Shown: positions 45,440 to 54,459, counted from the first letter of the stretch. The stretch: 64,000 bases of DNA from Paenibacillus xylanilyticus (GCF_009664365.1 NZ_CP044310.1:1933001-1997000), one strand, 5' to 3'. Program-made: numbers and translations. The notes: generated by a model not told the origin, from the sequence alone.

Positions 45440-45475
45440 GAGCCTTCCACATTGACGTGTGGGAGGCTTTTCTTT
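45440..45475 (+). terminator. Intrinsic terminator of serC
   Basis: AGCCTTCCACA pairs with TGTGGGAGGCT (one wobble), followed by TTTTCTTT. Confidence 0.82.
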
Positions 45476-45526
45476 AGAATTAGAGGATTGCAACAGAAAC
45501 ATGAACTTAAAGGAGATTGAACACAT

Positions 45527-45991
45527 ATGGCTTTGCATATCGTTCTGGTTGAACCGGAGATTCCCGCGAATACCGGCAATATTTCTCGCACCTGCGCGGC
45601 TACGGGAACCCATCTGCACCTGGTTCGCCCACTCGGGTTTCGGACGGATGATGCTACCTTGAAGCGGGCTGGTCTGGATTACTGGCATGCAGTTCACATT
45701 GAATATCATGATTCATTCGCAGAGGTTCAGGAAAAGTATCCGGAGGGTCGCTTTTTCTACGCAACCACGAAGGCGAAGAACAACTATAGCGATTTTACGT
45801 TCCAGGATGAAGATTTTTTGGTTTTTGGCAAAGAGACCAAAGGACTACCTCCTGAATTAATTGCTGCCAATCCGGAAACTTGCATGAGAATGCCCATGAC
45901 AGGTGATGTACGTTCATTAAACTTGTCCAATTCGGCGGCAATTATCGTATATGAAGCATTGCGACAATTGAATTTCCCGGGCTTGGATTGA
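45527..45991 (+). CDS. trmL: tRNA (cytidine(34)-2'-O)-methyltransferase
   Basis: 154 residues of the SPOUT superfamily. VEPEIPANTGNISRTCAATG at the N-terminus and the knotted SAM-binding C-terminus (VFGKETKGLPPEL, MRMPMTGDVRSLNLSNSAAIIVYEALRQ) are the TrmL/CspR pattern. It methylates the wobble ribose of tRNA-Leu. AAAGGAG precedes ATG 45527. Monocistronic. Confidence 0.95.
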   Translation: MALHIVLVEPEIPANTGNISRTCAATGTHLHLVRPLGFRTDDATLKRAGLDYWHAVHIEYHDSFAEVQEKYPEGRFFYATTKAKNNYSDFTFQDEDFLVFGKETKGLPPELIAANPETCMRMPMTGDVRSLNLSNSAAIIVYEALRQLNFPGLD

Positions 45992-46110
45992 TCCAAATTC
46001 GCGTTCAGGTGCTTGTTAGAATTCGCTAAAAAAACATTTTTCAAAAAAAAGGACAAAAAATGTTTATTTCCAGCAGGATTCGACAAAATCTTGGCGAATC
46101 TTTAAACATA

Positions 46111-46122
46111 GTACAATTGTAC
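46111..46122 (+). repeat. 12-bp palindrome upstream of the AbrB-like gene
   Basis: GTACAATTGTAC is a perfect palindrome containing a -10-like TACAAT. It lies 41 bp before the start codon; it could be an operator or just part of a promoter (TTGGCG, 15-nt spacer, TACAAT). Confidence 0.45.
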
Positions 46123-46162
46123 CTAGAAATTTAGAGTAAGATAGGAGAGGTGTGCCGTAGCT

Positions 46163-46417
46163 ATGAAGCCAGCTGGAGTAGTTCGCAAAGTTGACCAATT
46201 GGGTAGGATCGTATTGCCTAAATCTTTGCGTAAAAGGTATCAAATGAATGAGGGAGATCCTGTAGAGATCTTAGTACAAGGGGACCATATCATTCTGGAG
46301 AGATACCGTCCAAAATGTATTTTCTGCGGATCAATGGAAGAAGTCAATGAGTTCAAAGAGCGTTACATATGCGCACAATGTCTAGATGAAATGACCCAGC
46401 TTCCACAGCACGGGTAA
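46163..46417 (+). CDS. AbrB-family regulator with four-cysteine C-terminus
   Basis: 84 residues. Residues 1-50 form the swapped-hairpin AbrB DNA-binding domain (GVVRKVDQLGRIVLPKSLRK). The C-terminus differs from classical AbrB: C52-x2-C55 and C70-x2-C73 (CIFCG ... ICAQC) form a likely zinc knuckle in place of the AbrB tetramerisation domain. AbrB proteins are transition-state regulators. RBS AGGAGAGGTG lies 11 nt upstream. Targets unknown. Confidence 0.88.
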   Translation: MKPAGVVRKVDQLGRIVLPKSLRKRYQMNEGDPVEILVQGDHIILERYRPKCIFCGSMEEVNEFKERYICAQCLDEMTQLPQHG

Positions 46418-46424
46418 GTAAAAT

Positions 46425-46471
46425 AAAGAAGTATCATGACCGATAAAGGCATGATACTTCTTTTGTTTTTT
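46425..46471 (+). terminator. Intrinsic terminator of the AbrB-like gene
   Basis: AAAGAAGTATCATG pairs with CATGATACTTCTTT, followed by TGTTTTTT. Confidence 0.88.
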
Positions 46472-46506
46472 CAAAAAGTTTTGAAAAACTACAATAATTT
46501 ATTATG

Positions 46507-47436
46507 CTATGGAGTTGCTTGATGGTTACTTTCAAGATGGGGAAGGATATCAGACCAGATCAGGTCCAAAATCCCCTGCATGTTCAATTCGTCACTACTA
46601 ACGGCAACTACAGCGTCCAGTTCGGGCAGGACCACGCATAGTTGACCATAAGCGCCATCAGCACGGTATGCATTATGAGAACATAGCCAAAATTGATATC
46701 CGTATCCTTGTCCCCAATCCCCTTCACCCGGCGTTGTTATCTGGCGAGTTGTTGCTTGGTCTATCCATTCCGCAGGAACCAGCTGACTGCCGTTCCAATA
46801 GCCCTTCTGAAGCAAGAACTGTCCGAACCGGCCTAATTCCTCATTTGTAAGCTTTAAGCCCGCACAGCCTAATGTAATGCCCAGTGGAGAGGTTTCCCAT
46901 TCGACGTTATAAATCTCCAGCGGATCAAACAGTCTGGGAATCAGATAATCTTTTACGGTCTGGCCCGAGGCTGCCTGAAACATTGCCGAGATCATAAAAG
47001 TATCGGCACTGCTGTATGTAAATGCCTCGCCAGGGACTCTGTCGATTGGAAGTGACATGTAATATTTAGCCCAATCTTTCTCCGCAAGCGTGGCCCGTTC
47101 CTCCGCCCAGAGCACAGGCACATCATGCCCTGAAGACATCCGCAGCAGATCATACAGTGTGAGATCCGCAGGAGAGAATGCTGTTTGGTCCGGCGCTGGT
47201 GTTGGCCATGTGAAGTATTCTCCCAGTTTGGATTCGAGCGTAAATATGCCTTCTTCGAGTGCCAATCCTACAGCCATGCAGGTAAACGACTTACTGATCG
47301 AATGCTGTAAGCGCCGCTTATCCTCAGTCCGATCCCACATTCCACGTGTTTCTCCATGCTGCAGCACACGAACTGAAAGTACGTTTAATTGCTGAGCCTC
47401 AATATGTTGAACAAAGCGTTGAACAATGCTGGACAT
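46507..47436 (-). CDS. Class C beta-lactamase-like serine hydrolase
   Basis: 309 residues of the beta-lactamase/PBP4* family (esterase EstB-like). The S-x-x-K motif SISKSF (residues ~47-52) and the YSS triad (FTYSSADTF, ~142) are present; a C-terminal HxG-like block is degenerate. No signal peptide, so it acts in the cytoplasm as esterase or amidase, not as a secreted lactamase. AAAGGATG precedes ATG 47436 on the minus strand. It is divergent from the carbohydrate operon and separated from it by 466 bp. Confidence 0.85.
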   Translation of the reverse strand: MSSIVQRFVQHIEAQQLNVLSVRVLQHGETRGMWDRTEDKRRLQHSISKSFTCMAVGLALEEGIFTLESKLGEYFTWPTPAPDQTAFSPADLTLYDLLRMSSGHDVPVLWAEERATLAEKDWAKYYMSLPIDRVPGEAFTYSSADTFMISAMFQAASGQTVKDYLIPRLFDPLEIYNVEWETSPLGITLGCAGLKLTNEELGRFGQFLLQKGYWNGSQLVPAEWIDQATTRQITTPGEGDWGQGYGYQFWLCSHNAYRADGAYGQLCVVLPELDAVVAVSSDELNMQGILDLIWSDILPHLESNHQATP

Positions 47437-47479
47437 AATAACATCCTTTCATTAAAAAAGACGACATTTTAGGGCTGGT

Positions 47480-47489
47480 GAAACGTTTC
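47480..47489. repeat. LacI-like palindrome GAAACGTTTC
   Basis: Perfect 10-bp palindrome with central CG, 44 bp before the serine hydrolase start codon. It shares the GAAACG half-site with the two operators of the carbohydrate operon. Confidence 0.4.
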
Positions 47490-47554
47490 CGTAATCTGGA
47501 ACCAAAATCAGAAATTATGTTAGTACAATCCGAAGGTGATGTCAATGAAAGATG

Positions 47555-47568
47555 TGCAAACGGTTACC
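47555..47568 (+). promoter_or_regulatory. Possible cre (CcpA) site
   Basis: TGCAAACGGTTACC fits the cre pattern TGNNARCGNWWWCA except for the last base. It lies ~100 bp before the operon promoter. Confidence 0.35.
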
Positions 47569-47667
47569 AAAAGGGTATATTATCACAAATAAAGTGCCTT
47601 TTGACGCAAATTTACACTTGAATAAGAAGTTTTTTGAGAAAATAACGCGAAATTTGTAAAAAGGTTA

Positions 47668-47697
47668 TTGACAGGATTTACTCATCGGGATTATGAT
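47668..47697 (+). promoter_or_regulatory. Sigma-A promoter of the carbohydrate operon
   Basis: TTGACA (47668-47673, consensus), 18-nt spacer, TATGAT (47692-47697). The first operator begins 6 nt after the -10. Confidence 0.75.
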
Positions 47698-47703
47698 TTA
47701 TTC

Positions 47704-47727
47704 GAAACGATTCGAAGAAATCGCTTC
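47704..47727 (+). promoter_or_regulatory. Operator copy 1 of the carbohydrate operon
   Basis: GAAACGATT-N6-AATCGCTTC, arms 8/9 complementary. It covers the predicted transcription start. Likely target of the LacI regulator at 58104-59120. Confidence 0.65.
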
Positions 47728-47780
47728 CAAGTAAGAAATGCTGTTTTTAAGTCCATGTGAATCAACGTTAGCTATGTTTT

Positions 47781-47804
47781 GAAACGATTCGAGAAAATCG
47801 TTTC
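47781..47804 (+). promoter_or_regulatory. Operator copy 2 of the carbohydrate operon
   Basis: GAAACGATT-N6-AATCGTTTC, arms perfectly complementary, same spacing as copy 1 and 77 bp from it centre to centre. It lies within the 5' leader. Confidence 0.65.
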
Positions 47805-47902
47805 GATAACCTAGTAGATTACGGGGGAATGGGAAGAAGTCACAGCGGAAAAGCAAGAGTAGAGAAAGTACAGGCAACAGCTGATGATGAAAGGGGTTCC
47901 AT

Positions 47903-48667
47903 ATGGCACACATCACGATCGAAACCGGATCGCCTACGTTATGCATGAACACAAGCATACACGTAGTGTCCAGTGACTCCGGAGAGACTTCAGGCGGTAC
48001 GCTATATCTGCTGCATGGGGCAGGCGATAATGCGAGTACCTGGCAGCGATTGACTACAATCGAGATGTACGCTGCACAATATGGCTGTACGGTCATTATG
48101 CCAGAAGCGAACCGAAGCTACTACACCGATATGGAGTACGGCCTGAATTACTTCCATTACATTACTCAGGAGCTGCCCGAGTTTTGCAGACGTCAGCTCA
48201 ACCTGAACACGGATCCCCAGAAGACTTACATTGCGGGATTGTCCATGGGAGGATATGGGGCTCTGAAGTGTGCGCTGACTTATCCCGAACGTTATCGCAA
48301 AGTGGTTTCTTTATCCGGAGTAACCGACATTCAGACCAGGCTTCATGATCCCAATATGCCACCAGGTATGATCAAGGAAATGAAAGCGGTTTTTGGAGAA
48401 CGGTTACAGGTAAAGCCCGATCAGGACATTTACGCGCTGTCAGCCAAATTGTTGGAAGAGGGCAGACCTTTGCCGGATGTGCTGAGCTGCTGCGGTGAAA
48501 GTGACCCATTTATCGAAATGAACCGCAGATTCGCCGAGTACATGCAGGGAACTGCCTATCATTTCCGGTACGTTGAATCTCCGGGAGCTCATGAATGGAG
48601 ATTTTGGGAGCAGCACCTGAGAACCATGTTTGATTTTCTGTATAACGACAAGACCAAAGTAGAGTGA
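47903..48667 (+). CDS. Esterase, alpha/beta hydrolase (CE1/EstA-like)
   Basis: 254 residues of the esterase-D/tributyrin-esterase type. Catalytic Ser114 in AGLSMGGYGALK, Asp in CCGESDPFIEMN and His in GAHEWRFWEQH; oxyanion LLHGAGDNASTW. No signal peptide, so intracellular. As first gene of a glucan uptake operon it probably removes acyl groups from imported oligosaccharides; this is inference. AAAGGGG precedes ATG 47903. Its stop overlaps the region of the next gene's RBS. Confidence 0.88.
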   Translation: MAHITIETGSPTLCMNTSIHVVSSDSGETSGGTLYLLHGAGDNASTWQRLTTIEMYAAQYGCTVIMPEANRSYYTDMEYGLNYFHYITQELPEFCRRQLNLNTDPQKTYIAGLSMGGYGALKCALTYPERYRKVVSLSGVTDIQTRLHDPNMPPGMIKEMKAVFGERLQVKPDQDIYALSAKLLEEGRPLPDVLSCCGESDPFIEMNRRFAEYMQGTAYHFRYVESPGAHEWRFWEQHLRTMFDFLYNDKTKVE

Positions 48668-48678
48668 GGAGATGCAAA

Positions 48679-49638
48679 TTGAAACCTGCAGCCGAAGGAC
48701 CTAGCAAAAAGCTGAAGGGAAACCTGAGAGGAAATTCGCTCTGGAGTGAAATCTGGAAGCACAGAATGACGTACACCCTGCTTATCCCGGGGCTTGTCTG
48801 GCTAATCTTATTCGCCTATCTGCCAATGGGCGGCCTGTCACTGGCATTTAAGGATTACAAGGCGAACCTGGGGATCTGGGGAAGTCCTTGGAGCGGATTT
48901 GAGAACTTCAAATACGTGTTCCGGGATCCAACGTTTATTGACGCGGTATGGCGGACATTGTATATCAACATTTTGAAGCTGATTATTCAATTCCCATTCC
49001 CGATTATATTGGCCCTGTTACTGAACGAACTGCGGATGCGTAGAGGGAAAAAGTGGTTCCAAACGATTCTTACGTTCCCTCACTTCCTTTCATGGATTAT
49101 CGTATCCGGGGTTGTCATCAATGTGCTGGCGTATGACGGATTGGTGAATAGCACGCTAGCATTGCTTGGATTGCCAACGATTAACTTCCTGGGTTCCGAA
49201 TCCAACTTTGTACCGATGCTTCTGTTAACAGATATCTGGAAATCAAGCGGATGGAGTGCCATCATCTTCCTCGCTGCGATCTCGGGTATCGATCAGGATC
49301 AATACGAATCCGCACAGATCGATGGAGCTTCACGGTTACAGCAAATGTTCCGCATTACGCTGCCGAACATCCTGCCGACTATCACCGTTATGTTTATCCT
49401 GTCTGTCGGTGGATTGATGTCATCCGGTTTCGATCAGATCTTCAACTTGGCGAATGCCGCAACCAAAAATGTATCGGAAGTACTCGATGTGTATATTTAT
49501 CGGATTACGTTCCAATCATCAACCGACTTCTCGTTCTCGACTGCGGTCAGCTTGTTCCGTTCCCTCGTGAATATGGTCTTGCTGCTCCTTGCTGACAGAT
49601 TTGCGAAGCTGCTTGGCGGAGATGGATTGTTCCGATAA
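48679..49638 (+). CDS. ABC transporter permease, LplB type
   Basis: 319 residues with six membrane helices and the EAA-like cytoplasmic loop YESAQIDGASRLQQMFRITLP. Matches the first permease of CUT1-type oligosaccharide importers of the LplB/YtcP group. TTG 48679 fits AGGAG 48667-48671; the GTG 48664 would precede the RBS. It begins 11 bp after the esterase stop and forms a heterodimer with the next product. Confidence 0.92.
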   Translation: MKPAAEGPSKKLKGNLRGNSLWSEIWKHRMTYTLLIPGLVWLILFAYLPMGGLSLAFKDYKANLGIWGSPWSGFENFKYVFRDPTFIDAVWRTLYINILKLIIQFPFPIILALLLNELRMRRGKKWFQTILTFPHFLSWIIVSGVVINVLAYDGLVNSTLALLGLPTINFLGSESNFVPMLLLTDIWKSSGWSAIIFLAAISGIDQDQYESAQIDGASRLQQMFRITLPNILPTITVMFILSVGGLMSSGFDQIFNLANAATKNVSEVLDVYIYRITFQSSTDFSFSTAVSLFRSLVNMVLLLLADRFAKLLGGDGLFR

Positions 49639-49656
49639 GAAAGGAGGAAAAATGTA

Positions 49657-50562
49657 ATGAGCAAGAAAGCTAACAAAAAATCGAAGATTGGTACAGAACG
49701 AATGACGCTTCTGGATTACGTTATCTTCGCCATCTTACTTGTGCTTGCCCTGATGATTCTGATTCCGTTCTGGAATGTCATCATGATCTCGTTCGCCACT
49801 CAAAAAGAGTATGCGGACAATCCAATGCTAATGTTCCCAAAAGAATTCACCTTTGATTCCTATAAGGCGCTGTTCGCTGACGGAAGCATCCTGACGGGGT
49901 ACAAAAATACATTGATCCTGCTGGTGATTGGCTTGCCTCTCAGTATGTTCCTGACTACGAGCATGGCGTATGGACTAAGTCGCAGCAAATTTCCATTTAA
50001 GAAATTTATCTTTTTCCTAGTGCTGTTCACCATGATCTTCAATGGTGGTATCGTACCACTCTACCTGATCATGAAATCTCTTCATCTGACGGGATCGCTA
50101 TGGTCCGTTATTCTGGCGGGAAGCTTCAGTGCATTTAACATGATCCTGATGATGAACTACTTCTACACACTGCCGGAATCCTTAATGGAGTCAGCTCGAC
50201 TGGATGGTGCAGGGGAGTGGAGAATACTGTTCTCCGTCGTTCTTCCGCTGGCTACACCAATCATTGCTACCATCACGCTGTTCTACGGCGTGGCATATTG
50301 GAACAGCTGGTATGATGCAATGATCTTCCTGCGAAAGGCGGATCAGTTACCACTGCAAAACGTACTGCGGACCATTATCGTCGAATCTCAGACGAATGCT
50401 TCCAACGCATCCAGCGTGGATGCAGCCGGAGCCGCATCCAAATTCTCCACAGGGATGAAGATGGCAGCCGTATTTGTCACAATGGTTCCAATTATGTGCT
50501 TCTTCCCGATGCTGCAAAAGCATTTTGCCAAAGGGGTATTAACAGGGGCTATCAAGACCTGA
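49657..50562 (+). CDS. ABC transporter permease, YtcP type
   Basis: 301 residues with six membrane helices and the EAA loop LMESARLDGAGEWRILFSVVLPLATP. It is the second permease of the importer. AAAGGAGG precedes ATG 49657. No ATPase gene is in the operon; CUT1 importers of this type usually share a MsmX-like ATPase encoded elsewhere. Confidence 0.93.
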   Translation: MSKKANKKSKIGTERMTLLDYVIFAILLVLALMILIPFWNVIMISFATQKEYADNPMLMFPKEFTFDSYKALFADGSILTGYKNTLILLVIGLPLSMFLTTSMAYGLSRSKFPFKKFIFFLVLFTMIFNGGIVPLYLIMKSLHLTGSLWSVILAGSFSAFNMILMMNYFYTLPESLMESARLDGAGEWRILFSVVLPLATPIIATITLFYGVAYWNSWYDAMIFLRKADQLPLQNVLRTIIVESQTNASNASSVDAAGAASKFSTGMKMAAVFVTMVPIMCFFPMLQKHFAKGVLTGAIKT

Positions 50563-50616
50563 TTATACACATAGGATTTTGAGTCAAAAATTCTAACAAA
50601 ACCATGGGGGTAAAAC

Positions 50617-52212
50617 ATGAAAACGAAGAAGAAGCTATCTGTACGATCACTCTTTGCCATCACCCTTAGTGTAGTCATGCTGATGGTGACCGCTTGTTCA
50701 AGCGAAGGTGCTTCGGGAAGTAACGAGAAAGACGAAAACGGAAACTACAAAGATAAGCTGGATATTTCCGTAGCAAGTACGATTCAACTGAAAGATGGCC
50801 AAATGGATAATGAGTTCCACAAATACTGGATGGACAAATTCAATATCTCTTGGGATTACAACTTCGTAGAGTGGGATTCATGGGGCGAGAAGCTTCGTCT
50901 GTGGATCAACTCCGGTGACCTTCCTGACGTAGCCAGCTGGAACTATGTTCACGGCGATGCCATGAACTACATCGACCAAGGTTTGCTCTACAAATTCCCG
51001 GATGACTGGAAAGAGCGCTGGCCTAACGTGGCGGCAGCTTACAAGCTGACTGGCCTTGGAGAGAAGCTGGAAGAATTGAAAGGCGGTACGTACATTCTGC
51101 CTAGACCTGTATATTTTGAAAACAAACCGGCAGATCCGCTGGTGAACCAAATTGGTGTCATTGCACTGCGTAAAGACTGGGCAGAAGCCGTTGGGTTCGA
51201 ATTGAAAGATGCTTATACAACTTCCGAACTGATGGAGTACGCACAACTGGTTAAAGACAAGGATCCAGGTAAAGTTGGAAACAAACTTGTTCCTTTGTCC
51301 TACAACGCTGATGATGCATTGACAAACATCGTTGTTGCCAACAGCGAGCATGCTCGTGTGGAATCTGCTTTCTACAAAGGTGAAGATGGCAAATATCACT
51401 GGGGTCCTGCAGATCCTGAAACGCTTACAGGTTTGAAACTGATGCAAGAAGCTTATCAAAAAGGCCTGCTTAACCCTGAGTTCTATACTTGGAAAAACAG
51501 CGAAGGCAGCGACAATTTCAGAGTTAACGGTGTAGCTGCTGTGACAAGCCTTGGCGGTCTGGCATCTTACAGACAAGATATGGATACTCAAATGAAGAAA
51601 AACCTCGGTGTTGATAGCGATGAGCTGGTTCACACAGCGATCGTTGTAGGCGACGATGGCAAGTATCGTAACCTGGAGCAAGTAAACTACTGGTCCGCGA
51701 CGATCTTCTCCCCGGATATCAGCGATGAGAAATTCGAGCGTATCATGGATCTGATGGACTACTCCATCAGTGAAGAAGGACAACTGCTTCTGAACATGGG
51801 CTTCAAAGACAAAGACTGGAAATATGGCGAGAACAACGAATTGGTAAGCCTGTTGCCTGAAGGTACTACGCTGGAAGATAAATATCCAAGCCGTTTCGAA
51901 GGTTTGTACCTGCTGGGTGACGATTTCAGCATGATTAACCCGGCGATCAAGCAAGAATATCGTGACAGAGCGGTTAAACACTTCCAAGATAAAGCGAAAC
52001 TCGGAACTGAGGGCGGTGCACTCGCTACCTACGATTGGGATGTTCAATTGTATGATTCCAAAGCGAAAAACCAGGCTACATTTGAATACCAAAACGAGTA
52101 TGCCAACCTGATTCTGAAAAGTGGCGATCTGGAAGCCAACTGGAAAGAATGGGTGAACAGCAAAATGTCACTGGTTCAACCAGTTCTGGATGAGCTGAAC
52201 AATCTGAAGTAA
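50617..52212 (+). CDS. Oligosaccharide-binding lipoprotein of an ABC importer
   Basis: 531 residues, long as is usual for the LplA-type binding proteins. Lipobox VTAC with lipidated Cys27; mature protein with extracellular solute-binding fold (FNISWDYNFVEWDSWGEKLRLWINSGDLPDV). Aromatic-rich binding face suggests glucan ligands. Based on the GH3 and GH94 neighbours, beta-1,2-glucan (sophoro-) oligosaccharides are the inferred ligand. It lies 54 bp after the second permease and is followed by a hairpin that may raise its dosage relative to downstream genes. Confidence 0.92.
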   Translation: MKTKKKLSVRSLFAITLSVVMLMVTACSSEGASGSNEKDENGNYKDKLDISVASTIQLKDGQMDNEFHKYWMDKFNISWDYNFVEWDSWGEKLRLWINSGDLPDVASWNYVHGDAMNYIDQGLLYKFPDDWKERWPNVAAAYKLTGLGEKLEELKGGTYILPRPVYFENKPADPLVNQIGVIALRKDWAEAVGFELKDAYTTSELMEYAQLVKDKDPGKVGNKLVPLSYNADDALTNIVVANSEHARVESAFYKGEDGKYHWGPADPETLTGLKLMQEAYQKGLLNPEFYTWKNSEGSDNFRVNGVAAVTSLGGLASYRQDMDTQMKKNLGVDSDELVHTAIVVGDDGKYRNLEQVNYWSATIFSPDISDEKFERIMDLMDYSISEEGQLLLNMGFKDKDWKYGENNELVSLLPEGTTLEDKYPSRFEGLYLLGDDFSMINPAIKQEYRDRAVKHFQDKAKLGTEGGALATYDWDVQLYDSKAKNQATFEYQNEYANLILKSGDLEANWKEWVNSKMSLVQPVLDELNNLK

Positions 52213-52218
52213 CATTCT

Positions 52219-52263
52219 GAACCCGGTGCGCGGTCTCTCCCCGAACGCAGCCGGGTTCTTTAT
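52219..52263 (+). terminator. Intercistronic hairpin, possible weak terminator
   Basis: GAACCCGG pairs with CCGGGTTC (52251-52258), followed by TTTATTTC. It may reduce readthrough into the GH3 gene. Confidence 0.5.
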
Positions 52264-52293
52264 TTCAACAGTATGTAGTGGAGGATAACGGAT

Positions 52294-54459
52294 ATGAATA
52301 ATGAGCAGTTGCTTGACCTGGTCAAACAGATGACGCTGGAGGAGAAAACGGCGCAGCTTCTTCAATTGACCGCCAATTTTTACGAAGGGACAGATGCCCA
52401 AGGCCAGATTACTGGACCGATGGAAGAAATGGGGATCACAGAGCAATCTGTCGTTGCCAGTGGCTCCATCCTGGGCTTGTCAGGCGCACAGGCCATTATT
52501 GATGTACAACAAGCCTATCTGAAAAAAAGCCGTCTCGGTATTCCGCTGTTGTTTATGGCGGATGTCGTGCATGGTTTTAAAACGATTTTCCCGATTCCAC
52601 TGGCGATTGGGTGTTCATGGGATACGGATTTGGCTGAGAAAAGTGCAGAAATTGCTGCACGCGAATCCGCAGTATCCGGTTTGCATGTAACATTTTCCCC
52701 AATGGTGGATCTGGTACGTGACCCACGATGGGGCCGCGTGATGGAAACGACAGGCGAAGATCCGTACCTCAACAGCCTGTTTTCGGCGGCTTTTGTACGT
52801 GGGTATCAGGGCGACAGTTTGAAGGATGATCCAGATCGTCTCGCTGCTTGCGTTAAACACTTTGCAGCATATGGTGCTGCTGAAGGCGGACGTGACTATA
52901 ACACGGTAGATATGTCCGAGCGCAATCTGCGTGAGTATTATTTGCCAGCATACAAAGCAGCCCTGGATGCAGGTGTCGAAATGGTGATGGCTTCGTTCAA
53001 TACAGTCGATGGCATCCCAGCAAGCGGTAATGAAAAGTTGATGCGTGACATTTTACGTGACGAGTGGGGCTTCGATGGTGTATTGATCTCGGATTGGGCT
53101 TCCATCCGCGAGATGATTGCGCATGGTGCAGCTGAAGATGATCGTGAAGCGGCATACCGTGCCATTCGCGCAGGCGTGGATATCGAGATGATGACCCCTT
53201 GTTATGTTAATCATCTGCCTGAGCTGATCCAGAGCGGTGAAGTGGAAGAGAAGCTTATCGATGAAGCTGTACTCCGTATTCTGCAGCTCAAAGAAAAACT
53301 GGGATTGTTCGACAATCCACTCCGTGCCGCTGACCCGGAACGCGAGCGCGAGATTGTATTCTCGAAGGAACATCGTCAGGTATCCTACGAGCTGGCAACC
53401 AAATCGGCTGTTTTGCTGAAAAATGATAACAGTGTACTTCCGCTTCAGCCGGAAGCGAATATCGCATTGATCGGGCCTTTTGCCCAGAGTGAAGACATTC
53501 TCGGCTGGTGGTCTTGTGAAGGCGTGAAGGCGGATGCTGTCAAGCTGGGAACGGCACTGCAGGACCGTCTGCAGCATGGACAGGTTCACATGGCCCAAGG
53601 AAGTGGCGTTCATACGATTACCTCCGAACAAATCGCTGAAGCCATGGAAACGGCGAGCAAAGCAGACCTTATCGTTCTGGCTCTGGGTGAAGATTCTGAA
53701 ATGAGCGGTGAAGGTGGTTCGCGTACCGATATTCGTCTGCCAGCAGCTCAGCTTGAACTCATCAAACAGTTGAAGACGACAGGTAAACCGATAGCTAGCG
53801 TGATTTTTAATGGTCGTCCTTTGGATCTGCACGGTGTGTTTGAAGAATCTGATGCCGTTCTTGAAGCGTGGTTCCCTGGTAGTGAAGGCGGAGCAGCAAT
53901 TGCAGATGTTCTCACAGGCGTAGTGAATCCATCGGCACGTTTGACGATGTCATTCCCGCAGTCCGTCGGTCAGATCCCGGTGTATTATAACCACTTCAAT
54001 ACAGGACGCCCTCTGAACCCGGAGAAAACGGAAGAACGTTATGTTTCCAAGTACATTGATAGCCCGAACGATCCACTGCTTCCATTTGGTTATGGCTTGT
54101 CATATACCACATTCGAATATGGTGATCTGGAAGTGTCCAGCCAGGAGATGACTGCTGATCAACCGATCAGCATCCAGATTCGTGTAACGAATACCGGACA
54201 GCGCGCAGGTGTGGAGACGGTTCAGCTCTATGTGCGTGATGTAACAGGTGAGGTAGTACGTCCAATGCGTGAGCTGAAGGGCTATACGAAACTCGCACTT
54301 GAGCCTGGCGAGAGTGGTACGGCTACATTTACGTTAAATGAGGAACAACTTCGCTATCATCATTCCGATCTGTCTTATCGCAGTGACAAAGGCACATTCC
54401 AGATTTTTGTCGGTCCTAACAGCCGCGATACGCTGGAAAGCACGTTCAAGTTGGTTTAA
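52294..54459 (+). CDS. GH3 beta-glucosidase
   Basis: 721 residues: GH3 barrel (residues ~1-330) with FSPMVDLVRDPRWGR, KHFAAYG and catalytic nucleophile Asp267 (GVLISDWAS); GH3 C-terminal domain with GEDSEMSGEGGSRTDIRLP; fibronectin-III-like domain at ~630-720. No signal peptide: intracellular. GH3 partners of the beta-1,2-oligoglucan phosphorylase in Listeria hydrolyse sophorose, so cleavage of the final beta-1,2-disaccharide is the inferred role. RBS TGGAGG precedes ATG 52294. Confidence 0.93.
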   Translation: MNNEQLLDLVKQMTLEEKTAQLLQLTANFYEGTDAQGQITGPMEEMGITEQSVVASGSILGLSGAQAIIDVQQAYLKKSRLGIPLLFMADVVHGFKTIFPIPLAIGCSWDTDLAEKSAEIAARESAVSGLHVTFSPMVDLVRDPRWGRVMETTGEDPYLNSLFSAAFVRGYQGDSLKDDPDRLAACVKHFAAYGAAEGGRDYNTVDMSERNLREYYLPAYKAALDAGVEMVMASFNTVDGIPASGNEKLMRDILRDEWGFDGVLISDWASIREMIAHGAAEDDREAAYRAIRAGVDIEMMTPCYVNHLPELIQSGEVEEKLIDEAVLRILQLKEKLGLFDNPLRAADPEREREIVFSKEHRQVSYELATKSAVLLKNDNSVLPLQPEANIALIGPFAQSEDILGWWSCEGVKADAVKLGTALQDRLQHGQVHMAQGSGVHTITSEQIAEAMETASKADLIVLALGEDSEMSGEGGSRTDIRLPAAQLELIKQLKTTGKPIASVIFNGRPLDLHGVFEESDAVLEAWFPGSEGGAAIADVLTGVVNPSARLTMSFPQSVGQIPVYYNHFNTGRPLNPEKTEERYVSKYIDSPNDPLLPFGYGLSYTTFEYGDLEVSSQEMTADQPISIQIRVTNTGQRAGVETVQLYVRDVTGEVVRPMRELKGYTKLALEPGESGTATFTLNEEQLRYHHSDLSYRSDKGTFQIFVGPNSRDTLESTFKLV

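Noticed and set aside
46033..46069. AT-rich inverted repeat AAACATTTTT/AAAAATGTTT after trmL as terminator
   Set aside because: Only A-T pairs, no T-tract in the right place; too weak to call.
47698..48096. 132-codon minus-strand frame over the operators and esterase start
   Set aside because: It lies across the operators and in antisense to the esterase; no RBS or motif.
50878..52092. 404-codon minus-strand open frame opposite the binding-protein gene
   Set aside because: Shadow of a strongly coding plus-strand gene; no RBS, no family motif, and Cys/Phe/Val-rich composition typical of antisense frames.
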